A DNA stretch of 64,000 nucleotides from Welwitschia mirabilis (taxonomy: Eukaryota; Gnetophyta; Gnetopsida; Welwitschiales). Positions 11,300-22,391 of this stretch are shown in pieces (the stretch's first letter is position 1; the number at the start of each line of letters is the position of its first letter). The notes under the pieces are model-generated. The model did not search any database. It was not told where the DNA came from and saw only the letters and a list, made by a program, of their open reading frames with translations. The position numbers were made by a program, and so were the translations under genes. The stretch covers positions 59,280,695 to 59,344,694 of the forward strand of contig JBOZIK010000001.1 of NCBI GenBank assembly GCA_051453625.1. The letters are read 5' to 3'.

Positions 11300-12568
11300 C
11301 TATTGAGAATTTGCAGAGCCACCACCGTCACCGTTTTCACTATGCCGATGCTGCTGTGCCGAGCTGATGAACTGATGTTCTGACTTTGCATTCCGGCTAT
11401 AAGGATTGAAGGCAGCAAACATTCCCAAATTCCCCTCAGTACCAACGCCCAATCCAGACCCTGATTCACCGGATTCCTGCAACAGCATTGATGTCAAAGG
11501 CATGTGTCTCAACTGCCCACTGTTGAAATCCAATCCCAGAGGCCCTGAGAGATTCATTCTGGGCATAATCATGCTACCAGGCATAGGCAGCAATCCAGGA
11601 TTTGAAACAGAAGACGACTTGTATGGAACATTAGAGGGGCCTGCACCCAAATTATACATATGACCTACTGAACCAGAAGGAAAAGTCCATACTTGCTGAT
11701 TAGAAGAACCTTCACCTGCTCCACTAATGCCAGAAGGTGGAGGCGTTGCAGAGACTGGAACCATCCAGAAAGGGGCAGCAGGTAAAGTACCTCCTCCTCC
11801 TCCTCTATCAGGACTCATCGGCCACATTGGCAGTGCTTGTTGAAAACTTGAACTAATGGGTTGGGCTTGAATTGGAGGTTGCAAAGGGGTCTGTCTTGCA
11901 GTGGGTGGAGCAGCAGCATTTTTCACAGGTGCAGTTGCAGGATCCTGCTCTTTTTTGACAATTGGTTTCCTTGCCTTCTTTTTGATTCTTCCCTCATTAT
12001 CTGCCCCATCTTGGTTTTCACTCGTCCCGGACACCCCAGGACCAGTCTCTGCACTCTTGGTAGAAGTATTCTTCTCATCCCACTCTCGTTTCAAGGGCCT
12101 CAAACTGCCAAGAGTGCCTGCCATTGAAGAAGGCGCAGAGACTCTGAGAGAACCCTCAAGACCCATTGCCAATGCAGGGACTGTGCCGGTGCCTGTTGCT
12201 GCAATAATGGCGGGTTCTGCCTGTTCAAGGAGCCACCGAATGGTTTCTCCGTCGGACTTGTTGCCGAGCTCTCTGGTGAGCTGAAAAATCCGTGCAGCGC
12301 AGAGAGCCGGCATTCGGATTCTGCGGCCTCTGCCCTCAACCTTTGTGTGTCTGTCCTTGGTCGAAGACCTTTTAGGAGGCGTTTTTTTAACCAGTGACCT
12401 CTTTTCATTCTCCAAGGAAGGAACCAGTGCCAGACTATTTATGCACGTCGAAGGGGACCCTGAAGCAGAAGAATTTGCATTCGCAGGCGGTATTCCCTGT
12501 GGCCGAGAGCTCAATCCCAAATGGGTCCCCTGTTGCTCTTCGCTCTGATCCTGCCCTTTACAATCCAT
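11300..12568 (-). CDS. Class I TCP transcription factor, TCP9/TCP19-like
   Basis: An intronless 422-residue protein. The TCP DNA-binding domain lies at about residues 71-132: the basic stretch [17 protein letters not shown], helix [14 protein letters not shown], loop NKSDGET, and helix [19 protein letters not shown]. The short basic region is the class I (PCF) form. The domain end, [23 protein letters not shown], is closest to the Arabidopsis TCP9/TCP19 group. Class I factors bind GTGGGNCC-like sites as dimers in the nucleus and act in cell proliferation, growth and senescence. Cys90, in helix I, is the redox-sensitive cysteine known in this class. A lysine-rich stretch [13 protein letters not shown] (194-206) could be a nuclear signal. 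The rest is low-complexity Ser/Pro/Gly/Gln. The start is the first in-frame ATG after an upstream TGA (12635-12637) and has a strong context, GACATGG. The longer frame from 12610 begins with GTG and is rejected. The frame is intact and compositionally unlike all surrounding DNA. Confidence 0.95.
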   Translation of the reverse strand: MDCKGQDQSEEQQGTHLGLSSRPQGIPPANANSSASGSPSTCINSLALVPSLENEKRSLVKKTPPKRSSTKDRHTKVEGRGRRIRMPALCAARIFQLTRELGNKSDGETIRWLLEQAEPAIIAATGTGTVPALAMGLEGSLRVSAPSSMAGTLGSLRPLKREWDEKNTSTKSAETGPGVSGTSENQDGADNEGRIKKKARKPIVKKEQDPATAPVKNAAAPPTARQTPLQPPIQAQPISSSFQQALPMWPMSPDRGGGGGTLPAAPFWMVPVSATPPPSGISGAGEGSSNQQVWTFPSGSVGHMYNLGAGPSNVPYKSSSVSNPGLLPMPGSMIMPRMNLSGPLGLDFNSGQLRHMPLTSMLLQESGESGSGLGVGTEGNLGMFAAFNPYSRNAKSEHQFISSAQQHRHSENGDGGGSANSQ

Positions 12569-12606
12569 GTCCACAAAAACCCTAAATCTTCGAAGCAGAA
12601 CCCTTA

Positions 12607-12621
12607 TCACTGCGTCCTCAT
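12607..12621 (-). other. Minimal uORF in TCP leader (4 codons plus stop)
   Basis: ATG AGG ACG CAG TGA on the minus strand, 38 bases before the TCP start codon. It ends before the main ORF, so reinitiation would be needed. It matters only if this part is in the mature leader. Confidence 0.4.
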
Positions 12622-12955
12622 GAACCCACGATCTTCAAAACGGTTTCGAGCAAAACACCCTTATCAGATAAATCCCCAAAACCTTTCTGCGCTATCTCAC
12701 AACCCAACGACGCATTGAAGACAACGCTTCTCGATATACTATTCGAAAGAAAAACAAACCCCAAAAACCCTAGAAATCAAATTACCGTAACGATGTCCGA
12801 AATTCTTCTGAAATCAAACGAAACTCAAGAGGCGTTTGCCTCTACAACGCAAGGCGTTTGACTCTACAACGAAGCTGCTCCGGTTACTGCAAAAGAAGCA
12901 AATACAGCTTTTCTTCTTTTTCGCAGCGAAAGATTCAGATTGGTCCGATTAGATA

Positions 12956-13057
12956 TCAATAACAGGGAATGGTTCCTCCTGTGGCTTCTTCTTCTTCTGC
13001 GAAGACTAGTCCGGATTCTGGGAACACTGTACCGGGCTCTGGAACAACCAAAATCAT
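12956..13057 (-). other. Possible 33-codon uORF in TCP leader
   Basis: An open frame of 33 residues, beginning MILVVPEPG, with an EEEE run and ending IPCY, starts 13 bases or so below the inferred transcription start. Conservation is unknown. If the real transcription start is further downstream, this frame is not in the leader. Confidence 0.3.
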
Positions 13058-13100
13058 ATAACCGTGAAAGTAGGGTTAGGATTATAGAACTTAAGCTTAG

Positions 13101-13108
13101 CATTTATA
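13101..13108 (-). promoter_or_regulatory. TATA-like box of the TCP gene
   Basis: The minus strand reads GCTATAAATGC, a good plant TATA box, about 530 bases upstream of the TCP start codon. There is no experimental support; other AT-rich matches exist nearby. Confidence 0.4.
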
Positions 13109-13110
13109 GC

Positions 13111-14290
13111 ACTGGAAAAGGATCGAGAAAAGGTGAAGAAAACCTGAAATTTGAAAATGCCCGTTTTTTCTCTTTGGTTTTGTTGAGACAACTCGGTATG
13201 AATGCTGGCCCACGCTCTAATGGCCCCACTCTGAGAACCCTAGAGGTCAAAAGGGATTGCACAAAAGAGAGGTGGGTGGGCACCATCCTTTTAGGGCCTA
13301 CCCCCATTCCTTGCATATGCCAATAAACAAATGTGAAATTTATGGTCCTCTTGAGCCATTCAAATAAGTGGTTCATAAAATTATGCTATAAAGGTAGGAA
13401 AAATGGTTTCCCTAGTTTGGTAAGTGGGTTTTTGGTGGGATTTAAATAAGGTTTGCATTAAATGTCCTTTGAGGTCAATGCTGATGTCAATCAAATTTTA
13501 TGTGATTTCTAAGTATGCTATAGTTCATAGCATCAAGCTCCAAATTCTATGTTATTTTTTTCATTTCTCTTTAGATCTCTCTCTTATGGAACTCTTTTGT
13601 AATTTGGGATCCAATTAACTAGCATTGTAATCTCTCTCTTGTTTGTTTGAAATTTTGAAAAGTCTTTGATCTAAATAAATATATAAATTAAATTTCTAAT
13701 TTCGCAAGGTTACAAATTTTGGGAAGAGTGGTTGTATCAAAAATTGGTGAAGCCAAATTTATAATTCAATGTTTTTGTTATTTATTTTACACATGTAAAC
13801 TTACTAAGAAGTGTCAAATCCAGCCCCTTGAGTCAATGTAAACCCCACCCTCTTATTTTGATGGGTTATCAAACATTCTCCCATGAGCATAAGTGAATCT
13901 TTCTCCTAAATCATCACGTCCTCATAAGATGTTATGCTATGCTATAATTTTTTAAGCTGACTTATAACTAACCTTAGAGTTTTAAAGCATGCCATCCAAT
14001 ACAATTGCACAAAAGTCATGCACAATCTTATCAATTCTAACCATCCTACTTAACTCAAATATTTCGACCTCTAATGCTTGGTTTTGTGTCTTTCTTCGAA
14101 TAAAAGCCTCTCAAGTAATCTAGTCATATGGTTCTAAACCATTTGTGTATGACATTTTCTTTTTAAGTGGTTTAGTGAGTGCTAGGCAAGTGGTGAGGCA
14201 TGTAGATGATGGGTTACATAACATGAAAAGGGTTAGTTAGTTCAAGGTCCTTAAGTAGTGGTTACTAGTATGAATTCACCCTTCTTCGTT
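13111..14290. other. Upstream region of the TCP gene and intergenic DNA; no gene seen
   Basis: The first 250 bases would be the proximal promoter of the TCP gene. Composition falls to the AT-rich background from about 13400. The open frames at 12940-13326, 13104-13376 and 13424-13618 match nothing and overlap on opposite strands. Confidence 0.4.
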
Positions 14291-14295
14291 CAAAT

Positions 14296-16151
14296 TGTTG
14301 AGAACCTATTGTCATTGATTAAATTAACGAGTTTTTGTGCAGTTAGTCATTGTGCAGAGATTTTCCATAACGGGGTGACTGCTATACATATCCAGGTGAT
14401 CGGACTGTTAAGTAATATAAACTGCTTCAGGTTCGGGCGACCGACATCAAACTATAGGGCGACTGGAATACTAAATCAGAAAGAAGACCGGTTCCAGCAT
14501 GGGCGACTGTGCATGATGCCTAAGGCGGCCTAGTTTCAAATCTGCAAGAGACTAAGACAAACTCAAATAACCGCGCACAAAAGAAAGGGCAACCGCACTG
14601 CAATCTGCAAAGTTCAATCTCCTAATAATAAGGACGACTGAACAGTTAGTCAAGGGTGATTGCATACTGCCCAGAATCTACCGGTACAAGGTCGACCAGT
14701 TTATTAAGTAAGGGTGACCTAAATAAGGTTAACTGCCTAGCTACATAAGTGTGACTAAAAGTTCATCTGCTCTAAAGTGAGAAATCTGCGTCAAACGAGG
14801 GTGACCGAACAAATGAACTTAGGGTGACCAAATGTGACTGTTTAAATTAGTGACTAATCTGAATCAAATAAGGGTGACTAGAGTAAATAAAGAAGGGTGA
14901 CCAAGATTATTTTATGGTCGACATGACATACTACAAATATAACCGTTATGTTTTTAACGGTTCATTCAAAAAGCGCAAAATGGTGTACAATAGTTCACTT
15001 ATTTTTTCCTTAATAGTTACCTTGTGTAATTTCTCTATTTAAGTATCCTTCCACTCAAATAGAGGACCGCCCTTTTGTCTACAACACAAAAATAAGAAAA
15101 CTGTTACATCAATTAATTTTTGTACCTAAATNNNNNNNNNNNNNNNNNNNNNNNNNNNNNNNNNNNNNNNNNNNNNNNNNNNNNNNNNNNNNNNNNNNNN
15201 NNNNNNNNNNNNNNNNNNNNNNNNNNNNNNNNNNNNNNNNNNNNNNNNNNNNNNNNNNNNNNNNNNNNNNNNNNNNNNNNNNNNNNNNNNNNNNNNNNNN
15301 NNNNNNNNNNNNNNNNNNNNNNNNNNNNNNNNNNNNNNNNNNNNNNNNNNNNNNNNNNNNNNNNNNNNNNNNNNNNNNNNNNNNNNNNNNNNNNNNNNNN
15401 NNNNNNNNNNNNNNNNNNNNNNNNNNNNNNNNNNNNNNNNNNNNNNNNNNNNNNNNNNNNNNNNNNNNNNNNNNNNNNNNNNNNNNNNNNNNNNNNNNNN
15501 NNNNNNNNNNNNNNNNNNNNNNNNNNNNNNNNNNNNNNNNNNNNNNNNNNNNNNNNNNNNNNNNNNNNNNNNNNNNNNNNNNNNNNNNNNNNNNNNNNNN
15601 NNNNNNNNNNNNNNNNNNNNNNNNNNNNNNNNNNNNNNNNNNNNNNNNNNNNNNNNNNNNNNNNNNNNNNNNNNNNNNNNNNNNNNNNNNNNNNNNNNNN
15701 NNNNNNNNNNNNNNNNNNNNNNNNNNNNNNNNNNNNNNNNNNNNNNNNNNNNNNNNNNNNNNNNNNNNNNNNNNNNNNNNNNNNNNNNNNNNNNNNNNNN
15801 NNNNNNNNNNNNNNNNNNNNNNNNNNNNNNNNNNNNNNNNNNNNNNNNNNNNNNNNNNNNNNNNNNNNNNNNNNNNNNNNNNNNNNNNNNNNNTTGAGCA
15901 CTCAGCTTACTTTCTTTCGATCATGGTTGTGGATTAGCCCAAAAATCCTTTTATGATGGAACAGGTTTATGGTGAGCCTATGCCAGTCAGGGACAAGAGG
16001 TCAAAGGAGATGAAGGGTGGTGTCTATCCACCATTAAAAATATCTTGCACTTGTGTTAATGGACTTGATTATTATTTACAGGTTTTTGAAGAGGATGAAT
16101 TTTGGTACCAAGACCTATTCATCCCCCTCTAAGGTCAATTCGTGATTGTTA
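14296..16151 (+). mobile_element. 5' LTR of the Sirevirus-type element
   Basis: It starts TGTTGAGAACCTATTGTC, as the 3' LTR does apart from one base, and ends at the primer binding site (GATTGTTA, where the 3' copy has GATTTTCA). It carries the repeated GGGTGACC / GGGCGACC modules and a short inverted repeat AACCGTTATGTTTTTAACGGTT near 14940, an element also present in the 3' copy. A 762-N gap (15132-15893) sits inside. Comparison with the 3' LTR predicts only about 90 missing bases there, giving a true length near 1.2 kb. Confidence 0.9.
15132..15893. other. Assembly gap, 762 N
   Basis: Lies inside the 5' LTR. The colinear 3' LTR has only about 90 bases here (23516-23606). Confidence 0.98.
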
Positions 16152-16166
16152 ATTAGTATCAGAGTG
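16152..16166 (+). other. Primer binding site of the Sirevirus-type element
   Basis: ATTAGTATCAGAGTG directly follows the 5' LTR. It is the initiator-methionine tRNA complement (TGGTATCAGAG) with one G-to-A change, as usual for plant copia elements. Confidence 0.85.
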
Positions 16167-16216
16167 AGGTTAAGAAATAGATCCTAACAAATCTCTGCTC
16201 CAATCAACCCTAGAAA

Positions 16217-17730
16217 ATGAGTTAGCTCTCGGAAGGAAATTCTGTCATAAGGCCTCCCTTCTTTGAGAGAACTAACTATGGTTATTGAAAGGCAAAAATG
16301 AGGGTTTTCATTCAATCAATTGACCTTGAAATATGGGAGTCTATTACTAATGGCTATTGTCTTCCCACTGTGCAGGATCCTGTAACCAAGTTAACTACTC
16401 TAAAGAGTAAGGACAAGTGGACGCTTGACGAAAAGTTAGCAGCATCTTGTAACTTCAAAGGATTGAATGCCATTTTTTGTGTCATAGGTCCTAAATATTT
16501 CAAAAAAGTAGTTAATTGCACCACTACAAAAGAAGCCTGGGACATCTTACAGATGGCTCATGAAGGAACTAGCTTAGTAAAGAAGGCTAAGCTTAAAATG
16601 CTTATCACTCAGTTTGAAGATCTTAAGATGGAAGAATATGAAGGTAAAAATTATTTTTTTACAAAAATAACAGATATTATTAATTCTATGCGTTGGTTAG
16701 GTGAAATTATCAAAGAATCAAGAGTAGCTCACAAATCTTTAAGATCTTCACCAAAAAAGATTAGAGTTCAAAGTAATAGCCATTGAAGAAATCAAGGACC
16801 TAAATATCATGAAAATGGATGAACTCCAAGGAAATCTTCACAAATTTGAACTAAAGTTTGGAAAGCAAAAGAAGAAAAGTGTGGCCTTGATAGCTACTCA
16901 TGAGACCCCGGATATTAAGGATGGATCTACTCAAAAACTAGAAAGCAAAGATGAAGTGGCTCTTCTAGCCAGAAGATTCAGACACTTCATGTAGCGATGA
17001 CAAAATGGAGGTCAATCTAGGAGACCATCAAGAAGAAAAGAGGAAGGACGATAAGAGATCAAATGCTATTCCTACAAGGGTTTTGATCACATGTTAATTG
17101 TATGCCTAAACAAAAGGATAATTAAAAAAAAGGAAAGAAGTCCTATCAGCAACATGGAATGATGAAAAAAGTGAGAATGAATAGAACTCAGATTCAGAGT
17201 GGGGTGGAATCTCTCTCATGACTTTTATAAATGCAAAGGTATGCTCCTCACCCATCATTGATTCTTCTATTAATAATGATTCACTAAATGAAATAGAGAT
17301 GGAACTTTATATGGAATGTCAAAATCTGGCTTGTAGAGTAAACAATCTGAGCAAAGAAAACAAAAATCTATAAGGTAAGCTTGACACCAGAGAAAATGAA
17401 ATCAGAGATTTGAAAAATAAATTTGACTTAAATTCCTCACTACTTAAAGGGTCTGTGTCTAGCAAACATTTCCTTAGCATGTTTTATTCTTATCATAATT
17501 CATATCTCAAACCTTTATCTAAATTGAACTCCAAATACTCTTTAGCAAATATTACCTACCATTATTGCAACAAAAAGGGTCATTCTAAGATTGATTGTAT
17601 TTTTCACAAAAGTTGGTTTCCTCACTTCATGTTACATTCTAAGTTTACCTTTTTTCCAAAGTCTAATCAACATGTAAATAAAAACAAATGCCTAAGGTGG
17701 ATTCCAAAGTCCTCAAACAAAAGCATATTA
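16217..17730 (+). pseudogene. gag of the Sirevirus-type element (broken)
   Basis: From the ATG at 16217 the frame reads into RPPFFERTNYGY, a stop where Trp is expected, then KAKMRVFIQSIDLEIW, the UBN2-type copia gag start. The frame shifts near 16745 and again after about 16995. A damaged CCHC knuckle (CYSYKGFDHMLIVC, second Cys changed to Tyr) is at about 17060. An acidic and coiled-coil part rich in N, L, K and E follows (17260-17440). A second knuckle, YCNKKGHSKIDC, lies near 17560 with its first Cys replaced by Tyr, followed by RWIPK near 17700. Gag would form the cytoplasmic particle. The two-knuckle, coiled-coil layout is that of Sireviruses. Confidence 0.85.
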
Positions 17731-17757
17731 ATTCAAATAGCTTTAAAAGCAACTAAT

Positions 17758-18120
17758 CATTTGTGCTGGTATCTTGATAGTGATTACTCTAGACATATGA
17801 TAGGTGATAAGTCCAACTTCATCAAATTCAAGGAATATAATGGAGGAGAAGTGACTTTTGGAGATAATGAAAGAGCTCAGATTGAAGGCATTGGAAGCAT
17901 CGGTGGAGGTAATTTACCTAATATTCATAATGTGTTATTTGTGAATGGATTAAAGCATAATCTATTAAGCATTAGTTAAATTTGTGATAAAGGTCATAAA
18001 GTATCTTTTGATGAAAATAAGTATACAATAAAACATGGTGAAACGGATTAGATATTACTTGTAGCAAATAGATACGAAAACATTTACTGCATAAATCAGT
18101 GAAATAATTCTACTTGTCTC
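17758..18120 (+). pseudogene. Copia protease domain (damaged)
   Basis: WYLDSDYSRHMIGD (from 17767) is the copia aspartic protease block WxLDSGCSRHMTGD. The Gly of the catalytic DSG is Asp and the Cys is Tyr, both single transitions. The downstream blocks NIHNVLFVNGLKHNLLSIS and a YTIKHGE-like strand are typical of the protease end. A stop follows at about 17979, where a Gln codon (CAA to TAA) is expected. Confidence 0.88.
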
Positions 18121-18149
18121 TCTTCTCATATTTAAGAAGATGTCATCTA

Positions 18150-19080
18150 ACATCAATGTTTAGGTCACATTAGTTTTGATAATTTAAAGAAAATATGTCA
18201 TGATGAGATTGTCAGGGACTTCCAAAACTTTCTTTCACTCACAAAGGATTATGTGACATGTGCCAAAAAGGGAAACAAACCAGAATATCTCATAAAAGGA
18301 TTAGTAATATTACTACAAGCAAGCCATTAGATTTAATTCATATGGATTTGGTTGGTCCTATTCAAACGGCAAGCTTATATAGAAAAAGATATTTTTTTGT
18401 TATTGGTGACGATTTTTTAAGATTTTCTTGGGTACCATTTCTTCATGTAAAATCTAATGCATATGATAATTTTGTTAAAGTTTGTAAGAAACTCCAAATT
18501 GAAAAGGAATATGTAATTAAGAAAATTCAGAGTGATCATGGTAGAGAGTTTGAAAATGAAATATTTGAATTGTATTGAAACTCTAATGGAATTGACCATG
18601 AGTTATTAGCTCCAAAACCCCCCCAAAAAGTTGGGATAGATGAAAGAAAAAATTGAACTTTACTAGATATGGCAAGAGTTATTTTGAATGACAAAGACAT
18701 TCCAAAATGATTTTGGGCTAAAGCAGTAAACATGGCTTGTCATATTTCAAACAAAGTTTATTTAAGGCCTGGAACTTCTAAAACTGCCTATAAACTTTAG
18801 AAAGAAAAGAAGCCAAATATATCTTATTTCAAAACCTTTAGAAACAAGTGCTTCATTCTGAGAGATAGAGAGGATTTGGTGAAATTTAATTCTAAATCTA
18901 ATGAAGGAATTTTCTTACTATACTTTTAATCAAGTAGAGCTTATAGAGTGTTTAACAAATGTACTCTTCATATAAAAGAATCTATAAATGTAAAAATCCA
19001 TGATGTTTCAGATACCTTAAAATATTTTGAACCTGATGAAGATTTAGTTCCTTCCTCTTCCTTCTATCAAAACGGAGATA
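18150..19080 (+). pseudogene. GAG-pre-integrase and integrase domain (broken)
   Basis: GHISFDNLKKI and CAKKGKQTRISHK form the GAG-pre-integrase zinc-binding block. The integrase core shows LIHMDLVGP (first Asp), then KKIQSDHGREFENE (second Asp), then a PPQKVGIDERKN block that keeps the catalytic Glu next to RKN. Stops lie near 18576 and 18655 and again in the C-terminal part, at former Trp and Gln codons. The last part (18900-19080) resembles the copia integrase C-terminus with KFNSKSNEGIF. Confidence 0.88.
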
Positions 19081-19209
19081 AATCAAGGGATAAGTCAATA
19101 CCATAAATTAGAGAACTCAAGGATCATCCTTTAGACTCAATCATTGAAAATGTTCAGCAAGGTATTGTAATTAGGAACTCTCTTAAATATTTCAGTGCTC
19201 ATATTTCTC

Positions 19210-20217
19210 TGCAATCTTAAGTGGAACCAAAGACTTTTAAGGAGGCTGAATCTGATCCTTATTGGATGAATGCAATGCAAGAAGAACTTGAACAATTTTC
19301 TAGAAATCAGGTGTGGTTTTTTGTTCCAAAACTAACCGTGAAAAATGTTATAGGCATAAAATGGATTTTTAGAAATAAGATAAATAATAAGAATGAGATC
19401 ACTAAAATCAAAGCTAGACTTATAGCTCAAGGATACTCTTAAATAGAAGGAGTAGATTGTGGTGACACATTTTCCCTTATTGCTAGCCTAGAATTGATAA
19501 GGACGTTTCTAGCCTTTACATGCTACAAGAAAATAAAATTCTTTCAAGTGGACGTAAAGAGTGCTTTTCTAAATGGACACATTGAAGAAGAAGTTTACAT
19601 AAAATAATCACAAGGCTTTTTTGATCCTCATAAACCTAATTATGTATACAAACTTAAAAAGTCTTTGTATGGGTTAAAACAAGCTCCTAGAGCTTGTTAT
19701 AAAAAGCTTTCCTTCTTTTTAATCCAGCATGGTTTTTCTAGAGGCTCCATTGACAGTACTCTATTTAGAAAAGTTTTAAATAATGATTTAATTTTGGTTT
19801 AAATCTATGTGAATGATATTATTTTTGGATCAACNNNNNNNNNNNNNNNNNNNNNNNNNNNNNNNNNNNNNNNNNNNNNNNNNNNNNNNNNNNNNNNNNN
19901 NNNNNNNNNNNNNNNNNNNNNNNNNNNNNNNNNNAATCTATGTGAATGACATTATTTTTGAGTCAACTAATGAAAAATTGTCAAATGATTTTGTAAATTT
20001 GATGAGTTCTAAGTTTGAAAGGAGCATGATTGGATTAGTTAACATGTTTTTAAGCCTACAAATCCAACAACATGAAGACAGTATCTTCACAAGTCAAAAG
20101 AAATACTCCTCAGATTTAATCAAAAAATTCAGACTTGAGAATGCCAAATGTATAGACTCTCCAATGGCCATGAACATTAAACTTTCTTTTAATAAAGATA
20201 GCAAGGATATGGACTAA
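19210..20217 (+). pseudogene. Copia reverse transcriptase (broken, with a 100-N gap)
   Basis: Blocks in order: TFKEAESDPYWMNAMQEE, IKWIFRNK, KIKARLIAQGYS, FFQVDVKSAFLNGHIEEEVY, KLKKSLYGLKQAPRA, then the catalytic block, here IYVNDIIF with the first Asp of YVDD changed to Asn. The catalytic block appears twice, once on each side of the N gap at 19835-19934, with 30 of 33 bases identical. One copy alone gives a continuous protein, so the duplicate is probably an assembly overlap. The thumb continues with LQIQQHEDSIFTSQKKY and ends near 20217. Confidence 0.9.
19835..19934. other. Assembly gap, 100 N
   Basis: Lies inside the RT of the Sirevirus-type element, between two copies of the same 33-base stretch. 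Confidence 0.98.
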
Positions 20218-20860
20218 AAGTTATATCATAGTATTATAGGAAGTCTATTGTATCTAATGGCTAGTCATTCTGACATAGCATTTAGTGTTGGTTTGTGTGC
20301 CAGGTATCAAAGTAAACCAAAGGAATCTCATCTTATTACCATAAGGAAGATACTTCACTATATAAAAGGTCCTCTTGATTCTAATTTATGGTTTTCAAAT
20401 AATACTTCTTTAAGGTTAATAGGTTATAGTGATGTGGATTGGGCTGGATGCAAAGATGATCCAAAGAGCACAACTGGTGGATGTTTCTTTTTTGGAGATT
20501 GCCTCACTACCTGGTATAACAAAAAACAATGCTCCATATCCCTCTCCACAGCTGAAGCTGAGTACATAATTGCAGGAGCTTATTGTACTTAGATGTTATG
20601 AATGAAAGAAACTTTAAAGAACTATGGCCTAGACATCATAGAAGTTCTTATTTTATGAAACAACTCAAGTGTCATTCAAATCACTCATAACCTAGTTCAA
20701 CAAACTCGCACTAAGCACATCGATCTCAGGTATTATTTTATCTGATACTTGGTAGAAAAGAAATTTATTACCTTAGAATATGTTTGTACTGAAGATCAAT
20801 TAGCCGATATTTTTATAAAACCTTTATTAGTTAATTGATTTTCTACTCTTTATTACTTTC
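20218..20860 (+). pseudogene. Copia RNase H domain (broken)
   Basis: SIIGSLLYLMASHSDIAFSV, then LIGYSDVDWAGCKDDPKSTT, GGCFFFGDCLTTW, SISLSTAEAEYI, and the terminal block RTKHIDLRYYF and EDQLADIFIKPL. This is a full-length copia RNase H in correct order. Stops at 20590 (Gln codon), 20656 and later break it. The catalytic YSDxDWAG, AEAEYI and KHID blocks remain recognisable. Confidence 0.9.
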
Positions 20861-21454
20861 TGAATATCATGTTTGAAATGGACTTGAAAAACCCAACCTC
20901 ATCTAAATAATAGATTTTAGTTGATGGGATCAAACCTTTTCTTGTGATATCATTTTAAACACTGGTTAACCTCCTTCCTAAAGTGGGATGACCACCTATC
21001 CCTCAGTTCTTATTGTTATAATTTCCCTTCACTAGGTTGAGCAGACCATACCTTTAGGTTGATCAAATTTATCCCAGTTTTACTATTAAATCCTCTAATT
21101 AATGGGTTAATTGTAAATTGTTCTAAGGTCAACCTCATTCAGAACATTTTCTGGTTATATCAGGTCAACCACCATTTTTATTTAGATCAACCAACTTTAA
21201 CTTAGTTTTTCTTGTAAAATCTTAGTCTCTCAGGGTCAACCATCATCTTGTATTTCTGGTTTTAAAAACTTTACATGGGTCAACAGACCTTGACGATCGG
21301 CCACTTGCATTTAAGGTAGTGCGCCATGGATTTTTAAAATTCACAGCCCTTTTTCTTAAAGCTCACTTGTCTTATTATTCCTCTATTATTTTATAAACTT
21401 ATGTGGGTCACTCTTCACTTTTCTCGCATTTTTTTCCTCAGATCTGGTCTTTAA
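20861..21454 (+). other. Spacer between pol and the third ORF of the Sirevirus-type element
   Basis: This is non-coding by inspection. It contains GGTCAACC/GGTTGACC-like short modules similar to those in the LTR (for example near 21060-21300). The following ORF begins with ATG at 21455. Confidence 0.5.
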
Positions 21455-22345
21455 ATGGCTTTTCAACAGTCAAAAGAGGGTTACAAGAAGAGGATAAAGG
21501 AGTTTGTTATTAAACCCCCCAGTTACATTTTTTCAAAAATGAGCACTGAGCAAGTAGACTACTTTGAGAAGCATTTTGAGACTAGCCCCATTGCTTTGGA
21601 AAGGACCTGTGAAGCTGTTCAGTTTCTTAGTCTGAGGGAGATCTAGACTTTTCTTGAAGAAGTAAACTGGAGCTACTTCCTCCATGTATTAAGCACATGC
21701 TATCCACTAGTTACCAAGTTATTCTATTCCAATGCTAGATTTGATGTTGCACATTCCATGTTTATTACTTCTATTTTTGGCCATANNNNNNNNNNNNNNN
21801 NNNNNNNNNNNNNNNNNNNNNNNNNNNNNNNNNNNNNGCACTACTCTTACTTAGAAGAAGACACTCAAAGCTTCACAGCTTCTTCCCAAGTTTTGTCTCT
21901 TGCACCTGATTCTGTCGTATAATTTTCTTCCAATTGCTAGACACAGAGATAAACTCTCTAACTACCAGGTCTTTCTTCTCTACTCATTAGATTAGAGATG
22001 TGACATTGATGCTCTTGGTATTATGATCAAGCTTATGACCAATCAGCTTTAGCATTACAAGAGGCGTTCCCTGCTGTATCCTTTTCTTATTACACTGATT
22101 TGTTGATACTTTGACATTCTGCATCTTACTTAACAGGAGATTCAGAAGCTCATGGGCCAATTGAACATGTTGCTCTCTCTAGAATGCAGGCCTCTCACAC
22201 TCTAGAAATCCTTTATCTTCTGTGTTGTCTTGACTCTTGCACTCGATACATAAAAGCTGCTCTCATCGCTAGTGGTATTCTAGTTTCTGACACCTCTTAA
22301 AGTGAGAGTGCCCTATATTCTAAAGGATCTGAGTCTACTTGAGTC
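21455..22345 (+). pseudogene. Third ORF of the Sirevirus-type element, plant-transposon-protein-like (broken)
   Basis: The frame opens MAFQQSKEGYKKRIKEF and reaches a stop at 21644-21646. Reading on in the same region gives NWSYFLHVLSTCYPLVTKLF, close to the W..L....YPxLVxEFYANL core of the domain called putative plant transposon protein. A 52-N gap (21786-21837) interrupts it. The rest to about 22340 is Ser/Thr/Leu-rich with several stops. Sireviruses and some gypsy elements carry such an env-like extra ORF between pol and the 3' LTR; its function is unknown. The assignment to the domain rests on one block. Confidence 0.6.
21786..21837. other. Assembly gap, 52 N
   Basis: Lies inside the third ORF of the Sirevirus-type element. 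Confidence 0.98.
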
Positions 22346-22391
22346 TTGTGCTTCTCTTGTTTTCCTTGTCTTATCTGTCCTTGATTTTATC

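Larger units (their letters stand above)
12569..13070 (-). promoter_or_regulatory. Probable 5' leader of the TCP gene
   Basis: About 500 bases lie between the TCP start codon and a TATA-like box. If transcription starts about 30 bases below that box, the leader is long and contains two upstream ORFs, at 12607-12621 and 12956-13057. A leader intron is not excluded. The open frames read on plus here are antisense. Confidence 0.45.

Noticed and set aside
11406-12585. Several open frames on plus and in the other minus frame across the TCP coding region
   Set aside because: They are shadows of the GC-richer TCP frame.
12569-12610. Longer TCP protein starting at 12610
   Set aside because: The codon there is GTG, not ATG. 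A TGA lies in frame at 12635-12637 and the first ATG is at 12568 in good context.
12940-13326. 128-codon open frame on plus upstream of the TCP gene
   Set aside because: It is antisense to the TCP leader and promoter, its Leu/Arg runs come from a GAA repeat, and it matches nothing.
15113-15956. Long open frames made mostly of X (also near 25072-25882, 37286-38174, 38594-39460 and 52885-53698)
   Set aside because: They are products of N gaps and contain no sequence information.
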